Shown piece after piece: positions 1 through 9,815 of a stretch of DNA of 64,000 nucleotides (positions are counted from its first letter, which is position 1; every line of letters begins with the position of its first letter). The notes beneath the pieces were generated by a model. It had not been told where the DNA came from. It worked only from the letters and a program-made list of their open reading frames with translations, and did no database searches. Both the position numbers and the translations under genes were made by a program. This DNA comes from Calocera cornea HHB12733 (taxonomy: Eukaryota; Basidiomycota; Dacrymycetes; Dacrymycetales; Dacrymycetaceae), in contig KV423933.1 of assembly GCA_001632435.1 (NCBI GenBank), positions 1 through 64,000 of the forward strand. Direction: 5' to 3'.

Positions 1-1
1 C

Positions 2-548
2 GCTTCGGCGCGCGACCTCGAGGAGGGTAACCTCTCGCTTACGGCGAAGGCTGGGCGTGCTCACCGCCGCGCCTTGCGCCGTGCGGCGGAGAAGGCTTAC
101 CTGCGCCGTCATCGCAAGCACCTCGAAAGGCGCGGCAAAACCATCGCCAAGGCCGTCGTCTCCTGCTGCTCTGCGTGCGCGGAGGTCTGCTTGAACGTCG
201 GCATTGTCTGTGGTCAGGACAGTCGCGGTGCGGGGTGGTTCCTGGGCGGTGTCTTCGATCGCATCGTGAAGATGACGAAGAGACGCCGCTTCGTGCGCTT
301 CCTCAAGGGGATGTCTCTCTGTTTCCTCTTTGCGGTGATCGCGCTGCTCCTCCTTCTGTGTAAGTGCTCCTCTATGTGTGGAAACTGCTGCTTACCGTCT
401 CTCTTAAGATGGGAAATGGTTCTTCACGGGCGCGAACTGGTCCTTCGGGAACGGTTCGTGGAACATCGGCTGGAATAGCAACGCCGCCAGCACCAGCAGC
501 GCTGCCACGAGTACCGCCCCCGCCGCGACGACGTCCAAGACTACCTGA
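2..548 (+). CDS. 3' end of a single-pass membrane protein gene (partial, hypothetical)
   Basis: The reading frame is already open at the window edge, so the 5' part is missing. Exon 1 runs to 359 and a 49-bp intron (360-408, GTAAGT...AAG) joins it to a second exon ending at TGA 546-548. The joined protein has a basic stretch (RRHRKHLERRGK, later KRRRF), then a strong hydrophobic segment (CFLFAVIALLLLL) that should cross the membrane, followed by a Trp/Asn-rich stretch with N-glycosylation sequons (NWS, NGS) and a Ser/Thr/Ala tail. This suggests a type II-like membrane protein with a glycosylated C-terminus. I do not recognise the family. The exon join is supported by frame continuity and by the sensible composition of exon 2. 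Confidence 0.55.
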
Positions 549-661
549 GATCGAGCAGGCAGCAATCCTATCCCGTTCTGCGTGTAGCTTACCGCAGTAG
601 AGTCATTCCCTTCCTGTACCGCTGAGCCTTACGAGCATTGAATTGCATTGATTGTCTTGTT

Positions 662-790
662 GAAGATTGACGAGGTCCTCCCTGGAGAGCGAAAGCGCCC
701 AGGGAGGATGAAGATTGACGAGGTCCTCCTGGGAGAGCAAAAGCTCTCTCAGGTAGGATGAAGATTGACGAGGTCCTCCCTCGGGCGTTG
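662..790. repeat. Tandem minisatellite, about 48-50 bp unit, each unit a potential hairpin
   Basis: Three head-to-tail units start at 662, 710 and 760, each opening with GAAGATTGACGAGGTCCTCC. Units 1 and 2 then form inverted repeats: in unit 1 CCTCCCTGG pairs with CCAGGGAGG; in unit 2 a CCTCCTGGGAGAGC arm faces GCTCTCTCAGGTAGG around an AAAA loop. Unit 3 keeps only the left arm. Stem sequences differ between units while pairing is kept. Confidence 0.75.
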
Positions 791-1429
791 ACGAATCCAA
801 CCTTGAATGAATGCTGATATTGTTAACTAGATACACTACCTTGCGTACTATCTAGTTCCCCTTAATACCCTACTAGCTCCAGCAGAGGCCCAGCATACGA
901 CGAGACCCGGGGGATTTATTCAGGGTGCAACCCGGGTAATTTGCCGCTATCGTCTGGTCCCGGTAATCTCAGCTGAGGATTCAGGGGGCGTGTAAGGGTC
1001 TGAAAAGGGGTCCCAATCCGCGCCCCGTTTTTGTGATGTTGCTCTGGCTTCCATACAGAACACCCGCGCACACACGGCGCTCTATCCTTAGCACACCCGC
1101 CGCCCGCAGCTCATTGACCACATACACATCTCCGACCCTGCTATTTTGCTATTGGACAGTTCAGCGGTTATTGATGGGGCGGAGAGGGTCCGGCCTCCCC
1201 AGGCACCGCTAGCAGTCTGGGCCGAGCCTCCTCCCGCTAACCCGCCCTCCTCCGTCAGCGCGTGTCCGAGTCGTCAAGGCTATGAAACCCATTACCCCAA
1301 CCTCATCACGCTCTCCCAAGCATTACGTACATCATTGTCAAAAATAATTAATCTACAGTTGAAGCCACCCAAGCGGCCGTCTACGTCCTGCCCGTCTCTG
1401 CCGCTGCCTCTGCGGCGTCGCGGCCGATT
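791..1429. other. Intergenic stretch without a supported gene
   Basis: Between the minisatellite and the 3' end of the minus-strand hydrolase gene I see only short, compositionally poor open frames. It probably holds the hydrolase 3' untranslated region near 1400 and otherwise nothing I can name. Confidence 0.5.
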
Positions 1430-2660
1430 CTACTCCCCCGCCTGCTGCTCGCTCGTCGGCCCCTGCAGTGTCTTGTGCCTCACCTCCCACCCCTCCTTCC
1501 ACACCCTCCCCACAGCCGCCCAATACCTCCCCTCCCCACCCCTAACATGCGCAACATGCGCCGTACCCTCGTACCGTTCCCCCTGCACCTTCCTGCCCAC
1601 CCTCTTCCCCTCTTCCCGCTCGCGGGCGATCATCTCCTCCACGCTCTTATAGGGAATGATGGCGTCGTCCTTCCCGTAGATGTACACGCGGGGCGCCCCC
1701 GCGGGCAACAGCGCCGGGTCGAGCAGATCGTCCTGCATCCTCCCCGCCGAGTCCGGGAAGCCCAGCAGCCGATTAACGCCCCTCATAACGCCCAGCAGCG
1801 CATAGATCGCGTACCACGCGCACCACCGCGCCCACGGAGCGCGGAAAACCATCGAGAACGCGTCGGCCCCGCTGCGCGTCGTGATGGGCGCGGGGCACGA
1901 GTCGTACACTAGCGCGAGGGCGGGGATCGCTGGGGCGGCGCTGGCGCTGGGGGCCGGGCGGGAGAGGAGGACGCGCCGCGCGAGGGAGATGAGCGATAGG
2001 CACCCGCCTGCTCGTCCAGTTAGCCTTGGCGCGCACTGGGCGTCCCGAAGCACTTCAGCGCACCATTCGAGAATGTATGCACCAACAACGGCCTCCCCCC
2101 TCCCTCTTCACCACTCCCACTCCCACTCCCACTCCCATCCACATCCACCCCCTCCTCCCTCAGCAGCTGCACCACCACGCCCATCTCCTTCTCCTGCACA
2201 TCTCAGTCAGCAGAGCAACCCGTGAATTTAGCAGGGTGGGAGCCGCGCACCCGGTAGGCCTCGCCCAGCCACAGGTTCTTCTGCGGCGCGGCGACGACGA
2301 TCTGCGTTGCTCCCGGGTAGAGCTGGTGATATTGGCGCATGTACTTGGAGGCGTGGGCGTCGGCCGAGTCCACTGTTCTACGCGTTAGCACCGCGCCTTC
2401 CTCGCGCGGTCAACCAAAGTAATACGCACTCCACCGCATGATCAGGATAACCCTATCTCCAACGTCCGAATCAGCTCCAGCTCCAGCCCACAAGCAGAAT
2501 ACAGCGGGGAAAAGACGCACGCAGGCTCCTCAGCGCCCCTCGCCCCCTCCGCAGGCACCGTCACAACCGTGGGGCTGTACCGGAGCACCTCGCTCTGCAT
2601 ACCCGGGAAGGCGACTTTGACGCCCCGGGGTTTTAGGGATGGGGTGAGAGTACTGGCCAT
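1430..2660 (-). CDS. DUF829/TMEM53-like alpha/beta-hydrolase, with a probable frameshift
   Basis: Family features appear in order: start MASTLTP at 2660, YSPTVV, a WMD motif created by splicing out a 57-bp intron (2429-2373), HASKYMRQYHQLYP, a second 57-bp intron (2250-2194), EKEMGVVVQLL, HTFSNG (the nucleophile-region motif, normally HxFSNGG), YDSCPAP, PRVYIYGKDDAIIPY and GTAHVAHVR with the presumed catalytic His. Family members are membrane or nuclear-envelope associated serine-hydrolase-fold proteins of poorly known activity. The frame breaks just after HTFSNG near 2060: HTFSNG runs into a stop in its own frame, whereas AEVLRD...YDSCPAP is one frame over; a single missing base explains both. 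A further intron near 2480-2540 is not resolved. It may be a pseudogene, or the break may be a sequence error. Decayed relatives lie at 3556-3660 and 8700-9300. Confidence 0.72.
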
Positions 2661-3277
2661 GCTGGGGGTGGATGCTGTGGACGGGTGACGTGTAGCTGCT
2701 GTTGCTGTTGCTGTTGTTCTTGCCAGTCTGAGGGACGCGGGTCGCGCGAGTGCTGTGTTGGAGCAAAAGAGGGAAGGGGCGCGGCGGGAGCGTGCAGATG
2801 GCGATGGTCGACAGGAGCAAAGCAGCCTGAGCATGACTGCCAACTCCTGACTCCTGACGTCTACAACTCAATTTGCTGGGGGTCGAATATCATCCCCTTT
2901 CACTCTGTCTAACCTGCATATAAACGCAGGGACGGACCGTGGGAAGCGAGCCGCCGACCGACAGGGCGAGCGCGAGCGAGCAGCGACGCCCAGGGACAGG
3001 ATAACCGGTGCTGCGGCGCTGATGACAAAGCACCGCCGCCGTCGGCCCTGAGTTAGCCGCGGACGGCACCGGCGCGCGCCGTCTGCGAATGACGGCGATG
3101 TTGGGAGGGGATGATGGGACCTGCCTGGCCGCAGGCCGTCGATTGCTGGATAACGGGGCTGATAACGGGGCTCTTTCCTTCTTATTTCCCTGGAGGTACG
3201 GGCAGAGGCTTCGTCAGGGCGATGACTGGGCGGATGAGGATTGTCATCAGGGTGACCGCCTGGAAAGAGCATGGACA
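2661..3277. other. GC-rich intergenic region upstream of the hydrolase gene
   Basis: The first part should carry the promoter of the minus-strand hydrolase gene. The open frames here are short, Arg/Pro-rich on one strand and Gly-rich on the other, as expected for high-GC noncoding sequence. No motif is recognised. Confidence 0.45.
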
Positions 3278-3299
3278 GGGGGGGGGGGGGGGGGGGGGG
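3278..3299 (+). repeat. Homopolymer tract of 22 G
   Basis: An uninterrupted run of G is followed by T at 3300. Tracts of this kind can form quadruplexes and are prone to length error in sequencing, so frames crossing it are unreliable. Confidence 0.9.
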
Positions 3300-3325
3300 T
3301 GCGCGGACAACATGGCGTTGGGAGT

Positions 3326-3492
3326 CGGTGATCGCTGGGCTCGGAATGTGGTTTTGGCTACTTATCTGGTGCTACAGGGACCGAGACTGGAGCGAATGCG
3401 TGACGGGAAACGGCCCGAATCCCCTTGTGTTCTTCTCGATTCTGAGGATCTCAGTGAGCATGTTGCTCGGGGCCGGCCTGCTCGTGAGGTGA
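3326..3492 (+). other. Possible exon of a small hydrophobic protein
   Basis: One frame reads SVIAGLGMWFWLLIWCYRD, then a polar loop (DWSECVTGNGPNPL), then VFFSILRISVSMLLGAGLLVR and a stop at 3490-3492. Two hydrophobic segments around a loop look more protein-like than neighbouring frames. I cannot find a convincing upstream exon because the poly-G tract intervenes. It could be the end of a multi-exon membrane protein gene or a chance frame. Confidence 0.28.
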
Positions 3493-3555
3493 AAACTTCC
3501 TGAGGATTGGACATGACTACTGTATCACACCGCAGGACTCAACTGAACGTTATAG

Positions 3556-3662
3556 TTGACTCCGCTCCTGCCGCAGCGCCGCCTGCCCGTGCTTCCACAC
3601 CCTGCCCACAGCACTCCAGTGCCTTTGCCCATCCTCCCTGAGATATTGGGTAGAATACCATC
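3556..3662 (-). pseudogene. Fragment of a DUF829-type hydrolase gene (C-terminal piece)
   Basis: On the minus strand one frame reads EDGQRHWSAVGRVWKHGQAALRQE. It matches the C-terminal part of the hydrolase at 1430-2660 (RYWAAVGRVWKEGWEV), and the underlying DNA (CACACCCTGCCCACAGC versus CACACCCTCCCCACAGC) is close. Only this end survives. Adjacent DNA up to the transposon at 3781 shows no further match. It is a remnant of a second copy lying just 5' of the Tc1-like insertion. Confidence 0.6.
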
Positions 3663-3780
3663 AGGGATGGCATTTTCAGATAGACTAGTATGTCCCGGTC
3701 TGGCAAGGCCAGTCCCCTGGTTCCGTGTTATCTGCCTGTCCCATTCCTGTCCTGTGCCTGCCTTTCAGTGCTGGTTTATA

Positions 3781-5117
3781 CAGTACGCGACAAAAATAAT
3801 GTCACAGTCAGGCTTTGATGTGTCCGGTCGCGTCTAGAATGAAAATTGTTTGTTGCCATTCTCTAAAATCACATTACATACCTTTGCCCCAAATCGCTGT
3901 CAGCCCAACCTTACCCTCTGCACTTACTGATGGCACCCAACACTCCTGAGAAAGTTCGAAAGAAGCACATCTTCTGTACACCAACCAAGCGACGCGCTGT
4001 CTCTGTTGCCCTTCAGAATGGTGTTCATGCAAAGGTGCTTGCAGACGAATTCAACCTCAGCATTCAATCTGTATACCGGAATGCTCTTCGTAAGACTGAA
4101 GAGTCCATCAAGTCACCAATTATTGGTTGTGGGCACAAGCGCCAAGCTTCTGCAGCTGATCTCCGTCACGCAGTCATTCTGCTCCGAACCCAAAAAGCGC
4201 GCGATGCAACAGATCTCCAATGTCAGATCTTTCCGCACGTCTCTGTCCGAACCGTTCAGCGCTGGTTGGAGTCCACCCCCTTGTCCACCTACATCATGAA
4301 GAAACGACCAGCATTAACTGAAGAACATATGCAGAAACGCAAGAAGTGGGCGAAGGACCATCTGGAGTGGGATGCGGAGACTTGGGAGGATGTTATCTTT
4401 TCGGACGAGTGTCGGGTGACGCTCAGGGGCTCAGATGGGGTTGTGTGGTGCTATTGGAAGAAGGGGGAGCAGTATTTGCCACAGTATGTGAGGCCAACGT
4501 GGAAGTATGGCAGTGGAGGAGGAGTGATGGTCTGGGGTTGCATCACGTTGCGGGGGGTTGGTCGAATCTATCGCATCCACGGCATGCTGAACGGTCCCGG
4601 CTACTGCAACTTGCTGGACAACGCTTTCCTGGGCACCCTGCGGGACCTCCAGAAGGAGCCCTGGGACCTCATGTTCCAGCAGGACAGTGCTTCACCCCAC
4701 ACCTCATTGGTTGCCCGCGCCTGGTTTGAGGAGCACGATGTGTGGTCTCTCACCTGGCCACCTTATTCCTGCGACCTAAACCCTATCAAGCATGTTTGGG
4801 CACACCTCAAGAAAGGTGCTCACCGGCGTCTCCCAGATCCAAAGAGCGAGGACGAGCTTTGGGAGGTCATTGAAGATGAGTGGTACAAAACGGACGCTGG
4901 GTTCATTCAGAATCTCTATGCCTCTATGACTTGCAGGGTTGCAGCAGTGGTCAAGGCAAAGGGCCAGAATACAAAATATTAAGCATGTTTATTACTTTCA
5001 TTAATACAGACACTTGTTTTATAAGCATGTTGTGTTGGAATCAGCCTTGAAAGATGGAACGAGGGCATTGTAATGTCATTGTAGGACCCTAACTGTGACT
5101 ATTTTTGTCGCGTACTG
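3781..5117 (+). mobile_element. Tc1/mariner DNA transposon, 1,337 bp with terminal inverted repeats and TA target duplication
   Basis: The left end CAGTACGCGACAAAAATAAT...GTCACAGTCAGG and the reverse complement of the right end (CAGTACGCGACAAAAATA then GTCACAGTTAGG) match over about 30 bp with a small gap and one mismatch. TA dinucleotides flank both ends (3779-3780 and 5118-5119). One open transposase frame fills the middle. Near-identical ends and an unbroken frame point to a recent insertion. The element sits between the hydrolase fragment and the 3' end of the first MFS gene. Confidence 0.95.
3930..4982 (+). CDS. Tc1/mariner transposase, third catalytic acidic residue replaced
   Basis: An intronless frame of 350 residues, the usual length of Tc1 transposases. 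The N-terminal third carries a helix-turn-helix region (KVLADEFNLSIQSVYRNAL) and a second one around VSVRTVQRWLE. The catalytic core shows the first Asp in VIFSDEC, GGGVMVWGC, and the second Asp in FQQDSASPHT. The third position, normally Glu in NPIE.xW, is Lys here (DLNPIKHVW), 34 residues after the second Asp as in DD34E enzymes. With Lys at a metal-binding position the protein is expected to be catalytically dead, although the element could be mobilised in trans. The start at 3930 is the first Met and fits the family length. Confidence 0.93.
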   Translation: MAPNTPEKVRKKHIFCTPTKRRAVSVALQNGVHAKVLADEFNLSIQSVYRNALRKTEESIKSPIIGCGHKRQASAADLRHAVILLRTQKARDATDLQCQIFPHVSVRTVQRWLESTPLSTYIMKKRPALTEEHMQKRKKWAKDHLEWDAETWEDVIFSDECRVTLRGSDGVVWCYWKKGEQYLPQYVRPTWKYGSGGGVMVWGCITLRGVGRIYRIHGMLNGPGYCNLLDNAFLGTLRDLQKEPWDLMFQQDSASPHTSLVARAWFEEHDVWSLTWPPYSCDLNPIKHVWAHLKKGAHRRLPDPKSEDELWEVIEDEWYKTDAGFIQNLYASMTCRVAAVVKAKGQNTKY

Positions 5118-5460
5118 TATACAGTGGTTCCGTAAAGCTTCGCACGCGCGTCCATCCACTGCCGGTATGTGTTGTGTGCAATACTTTATACTGTAGCACC
5201 ACTTTAGTGTATTCTATGGCCTCATCGTACAATTCCAGCTAGAAGCAATGCGATAGTTAATGCCCAGACGGGACATGCCGAGGCGCAAGTTTGGATGGCC
5301 AAGTTCAAGCGTTTCGTGGGGCTATCGCACTAAAAATCTCTTGAATGTAAGGATAGTGATCAGGCATAAGTATCTTTCATGATGAGGTGTTACAGTGTAT
5401 GTCCGTGAGTGTGTATGAAAACAGTAATACAGTAATGGCGTAACAGTCCATCCAAGCTCA
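5118..5460. other. Spacer between transposon and MFS gene
   Basis: No frame of interest. It should contain the 3' untranslated region of the minus-strand MFS gene. The matching interval beside the second MFS copy holds hydrolase remnants further on. Confidence 0.45.
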
Positions 5461-7453
5461 TCAGTCCTCCTCCTCCCACAGCGGCAATGGTCCGATGATA
5501 ACGACCCCCTTCTCCAGATCTAACTCCAACGTTGGGACCACCGTCGCCTGAACGGACCGAGTGCGCGGCACGGTCTTCATATCCGTACCCAAATCCTGGC
5601 TGGACAAGTCCCACTGCTCGTCCGTATCTCCATGCAGCTCAATCTCCTTCATGAACAACGCGGTGAGGAGACCGAGGAAGCAGAACACAAGCATGACCTT
5701 CCAAACTGAGCTCATGCTGTCGGCGAATGCCTCTTGAACCTGGAAGCGAAGTGGCTCGGGAAGTGCAGGAATGAATGGTATGGCGGCGACCGACACGTCA
5801 ACCCCACCTGGAAACTGGGCAAGGAAGCTGGCAGGCAGGCGAGTCTTGAGCTCGTTTTGGAGAACGGCAGAGCCGATGGTGATTCCGAACGTCTGGGCGA
5901 ACGTACGAGAGAAGGTGAAGAGAGACATGGCGCTGGCGTTGCGTGATACTGGAAGCGGTGCGAGAATGGGGAACTTGACCGAGGTCCACACAATACCGAG
6001 GCCTACACCGAGAAGGATCTCGAATCCGACCCACTTGGCTGTGGGCGTATCCGCTCGGAGCAAGCTGAGGATGCCGGTACCAATGGTGATAATGACCCAA
6101 CCAATCCAATTCTGCGGCACGTAGCGCTTTGCGAGCACGGCGGAGACGCCGCCCACCACAGCAGCCGGAGCGATAGTGAATGCGAGACCGAAGGTGTCGA
6201 CTCCAGCTTGGATAGGGGTGGCCCCGAAGCAGGCTTGGAAGAAGATGGGCATGTAGAAGATGACTGTTGTCGCGACAACGGAGTGGAAGAACGTTGTGAG
6301 ATAGCCAGCGGCGGAGGTGCGGTTTGACAGCAGGTCGAAGGGTATTGTTGGCTCGGATGCCCATTTGGCTTCATAGACGAAGAAGAAGATGATACCAATA
6401 ATGCCGAATATGAGTGGTACGATTGTCTGTGCCGATGTCCATGGTGCCTCCACGCCTCCTCGAGTAAGGGCAATAGTCACAGCGCATGTGGACGCTGCGA
6501 TGATTGCGTTCCCCCTAACAAATTTGTCAGCGTTGTATTCGAGAGGATCCATCCAGCTCACTCACAGCCAATCGACCTTCAGCAGCTTCTGAGTGATACT
6601 TCCGCTGGGCATTTTGAGTCGAAGGAAAGAGACCACAAGGCAGAATGCGATGAAGGTAAGAGGAAGGTTTATCCGGAAGAGCCACCTCCATGAGATGTTT
6701 TGGGACAAAGCACCTCCGACGGGGGGGCCGATGGCACTGGCGAAGGCCCACACCAATGATGTGAGCCCTATAAACAAGCCACGCTCCTTCAGGGGAATGA
6801 GGTCGGCAATTATGATTTCGGACAGAGCAATGATACCACCACTGCCCAGACCTTGTATGGCTGCATGGATAATGAGTTACGGTGACAAAAATGCAATACA
6901 GGGGACGTACTTCTGCCGGCGATCAGCATGCTCATATTGATCGCTTCTCCACACAGGATCGATCCAAGGAAGAAGAGAACCAGAGCCATGATAACGATAG
7001 GTTGCCGACCAAACGCGGTGGCAAGTGCACCAGATAGCCTGAGATAATGAGTTAGTACCCCACCAGGCAACATATCAGTAATGGCACATACGGAAGCCAT
7101 GCGGCTGCGGCCAGAGTGTAGGCACTCCCTACCCATGCAAAGGAAGACTCGCCGTCGAGATCGGCGATGATGCTTGGGAGTGCTGTCGGAACCGAGCTCA
7201 TGTCCAAGGCTGACAGAAACACGGTGACGCAGATCGCAATGAAGATCATCCAGAATGCTCCCCCACGCTTTTGCTTTGTTGACTGATTCCCGTCATTGCT
7301 GCCTCGGGGAATTGTGCGTGATGGGAGCTGGGGGAGAGTGACGGTCGTGGGGTCGTCTAACTTGTCAAGTGACTCAGTCGATTCCATGGCGTACTTGCCA
7401 AGTGACAAAGTCGACTCCATGGCGAACTTGTCAAATGTCATAGTCGAGTCCAT
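5461..7453 (-). CDS. MFS drug:H+ antiporter, DHA2 type (14 TM), copy 1
   Basis: Four exons on the minus strand. Exon 1 (7453 to about 7092) encodes a cytosolic N-terminus and TM1-2 (AFWMIFIAICVTVFLSALD, SSFAWVGSAYTLAAAAWLP); exon 2 (about 7038-6911) LSGALATAFGRQP, the loop 2-3 motif; exon 3 (about 6860-6566) IQGLGSGGI, PLKERG and the exporter motif C (SAIGPPVGG); exon 4 (to 5461) GNAIIAAST and the rest. The joined protein is about 610 residues, normal for DHA2 toxin/azole exporters of the plasma membrane; the substrate cannot be told. The N-terminus has three 11-residue repeats (MDSTMTFDKFA, MESTLSLGKYA, MESTESLDKLD) absent from its neighbour copy. The start at 7453 opens the first repeat. 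Copy 2 lies at 9816-11724. Confidence 0.92.
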
Positions 7454-8700
7454 GGCTGCCAGCGTAAAGAAGGGAGAGGGAGGGAGGGTATGTTGACCAG
7501 ACCACCGAGAAATGGCGGCCTTATCTGTCTTCCCGCAATCTGCCCATCGCTCGGAAGCTCGGAAATTTCTCAATGCGACCACTGCGGCACTGCTCGAAGT
7601 TTCAGAGAATACTATCTAAGATGAATCCAAAAGGCGTGGTGAAACGAGCAGTGTCAATGTTCATGGCACGGCCGCGTGTGACCGAACCGGTGCATTCCAG
7701 GTTACGGTGCTTCTTGTGCTTCAGGTCCTTGTCGGTCAATAGGGATCTCCGAATGAGTAAGTGTCCAGTTCGGGTTCCTGCCACAACACGATCGGTGTAC
7801 GGCGCAGTGCCCGCCCTCGCCCCTTCTGCGTTGTTCCGGTCTCCGAGACTCGATGTCCAGATGAACATACAGGCTGAAGGAGTGTGCCATAGAGACTAGG
7901 AGTGCACCATGTTCGATGAAGGAGAGGCCGGACAAAAATCGCAATCAGCGCCACCACCCGATGGGTAGGCTCACGATGCTCACGATATGTTCCGCCTCAG
8001 GGTCTCGTCATCTCCGAGCCGTTGCCCGGCCTGCGGTGCCGGCACCGGCATTGCACGAGGGAAATGCATAGCGATGCGGCAGGATCACACAGCAATGATT
8101 TTCCCGAGGATTCCACAGCAGTAATGAACGGGCCGAGGTCAGCCTTGGTAATAATATCGCACAAAAGGCGAAGCGGGTGACAACTCGGATGTTAGATACC
8201 GAGGCCCTAGCCGACGAGCTAACCGAAATTGCGGATACATCTAAAAAACCTCCGCTGTGCTACCTTCGCGTGATATGCCCGAAAGACCAGCAATCCGGAA
8301 GCAGACCAGCAATCCGGAAGCATCGTCTCTGCTTCTCTTCACAGCGTTCATGTTTTCCCAACTCCCTCGCTATACATTGCTGCTGACTCGTCGCGACGGG
8401 TCATTGAACGTGTGAAAATCCTGGCAGCCAGATGAGTTTACAAAGACGAAAAGAGAGCTACGTATACAGTAGTTCTCATATGTCAGGAAGCACTGAACGG
8501 TCTTCGATCTTGAGGAATGCTGTGTCTCGGAATTCGACGCCCGGTCGGCTCTGCATAACAGTGCTTAAGCACTGCTGATCAGGTAAACAGTGCTTAAGTG
8601 GCTCAAGGCTGTAGTTAAGGGGTCATTAAGCGCTGAGTTGCATCCAGTCGTCTCAGAGCTGTGAATCCGCAGCTGTTCCTCCGTAAGTAGCCAGCGGCCA
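7454..8700. other. Upstream region of MFS copy 1, duplicated upstream of MFS copy 2
   Basis: No gene seen. Several blocks match 12,000-12,530 in the same order: CCAGATGAACATACAGG... with GGAGTGTGCCATAGAG (about 7857), a GGTGCCGGCACCGGCATTG block (about 8036), and AGGCGAAGCGGGTGACAAC with ATACCGAGG (about 8167). This marks the upstream end of the duplicated unit. A 19-bp direct repeat (AGACCAGCAATCCGGAAGC twice) lies at about 8284-8321, and a perfect palindrome CAGTGCTTAAGCACTG at 8559-8574, with its left half repeated at about 8588. Confidence 0.65.
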
Positions 8701-9300
8701 TTAAGCATGCCAGACAGCCGATTAACTCCGCGGCAGCAGCGGACTTTCACTGTCCAAGTCCCTGGACCGGTGCTCGGTACTCTCCTTCTGACAACCACCC
8801 TGTCGGCCCTATACACCGCTGTCTCCACCTACCTGTGTCTTCCTGCTGACCTTCTATCCATCCAACCGTCACGCTCATCATGGTGCAGACCTCGTACCAC
8901 ACGACCGAGCGGGTGAGAGGCCCGTGGGATACGGCCGAGCATGCGTCGGTAACTGCCGCGCGTCGTGATCCGGCGCGGTGCAGGACTCGGATATCAGCGT
9001 GATGAGGCGGACGGCCAGTGCGGTGAGGGGCAGTGGGCAAGAGAGGAGCTTGGGACGAGCGGGGGAGAAGAGGGAGTCGCAGCCGACTGCTTTGGCGTTA
9101 GCCTGTGCACCGGACGATGGGGCTACGAAGGGGCACCATCGATGAAGAAATGTATCAGCAGTAGCTTGCCATCCATCCCCACCCCCTGCCCCCTCAGCAG
9201 CTTCACAACGCCAAACATGCCACTCGTTGTCACGGTCATCTGGCGACAGGTGCCCACCTTGAAATCTCGCTACGAAGCAACCGAAGGTCGCAAGTCTCGC
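8700..9300 (-). pseudogene. Decayed second copy of the DUF829-type hydrolase gene
   Basis: Blocks on the minus strand match the gene at 1430-2660 in the same order but in shifting frames. FGVVKLLRGQGVGMDG (about 9160-9215) matches MGVVVQLLREEGVDVDG. A stretch near 8960-9010 (ALAVRLITLISESCTAPDHDARQ in pieces) matches ALALVYDSCPAPITTRS, with GCGCGTCGTGAT conserved in the DNA. CAGCCGATTAAC (about 8718) matches the region encoding VNRLLG. No continuous frame links them, and the C-terminal part is missing. With MFS copy 2 it appears to form a duplicate of a hydrolase-MFS pair. Confidence 0.62.
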
Positions 9301-9815
9301 GACCTCCTTACCCAGCTCGATCCAGCAGGGCCTTTTCGCCGTCTCCATGCTGCATAGCCAATTCGACACACCGGCATACAGTCAATCGCCCTTGATCCCA
9401 GTCGCAGTCCGAAGCCTAATACTGTTCAATCGGCCCCACAGGTGTTGAGCAGTGATTCAGACCCCTGCCAGACCCGTACGGGATGATCGAGCTTACAGGT
9501 TATACCGAAGTCTGGCATGCGTTTCGAAAGCGGTGGTTGTCTAGTAGAGAAGCGTCCTTAGGGAAGGTGAGGGAGATCGTCGTCTGCCGTGACATACCTG
9601 ACACGGCGCAGAGTGCCAGACCCCGCTTGTTACAGCATATTTACCTCAATTGGCACCTCATCCAACCCTACGCCGTGATCAGGAATCCAGCGAGAATGAC
9701 CAGAATTCCATGTATATATTTCTATCATACTGAGCAACTATTCGCGTGTCGGTACAACTATACAGGATTAATACGAATGTGGCCGTCCAGTTCATTGCGG
9801 CTCCTCATAAGGCGA
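9301..9815. other. Spacer 3' of MFS copy 2
   Basis: A plus-strand open frame at 9483-10007 runs into the antisense of the MFS gene and is not convincing. It probably holds the 3' untranslated region of MFS copy 2. Confidence 0.45.

Noticed and set aside
2868..3272. 134-codon minus-strand frame next to the hydrolase gene
   Set aside because: Arg/Pro-rich composition typical of GC-rich non-coding DNA; no homology to the hydrolase family.
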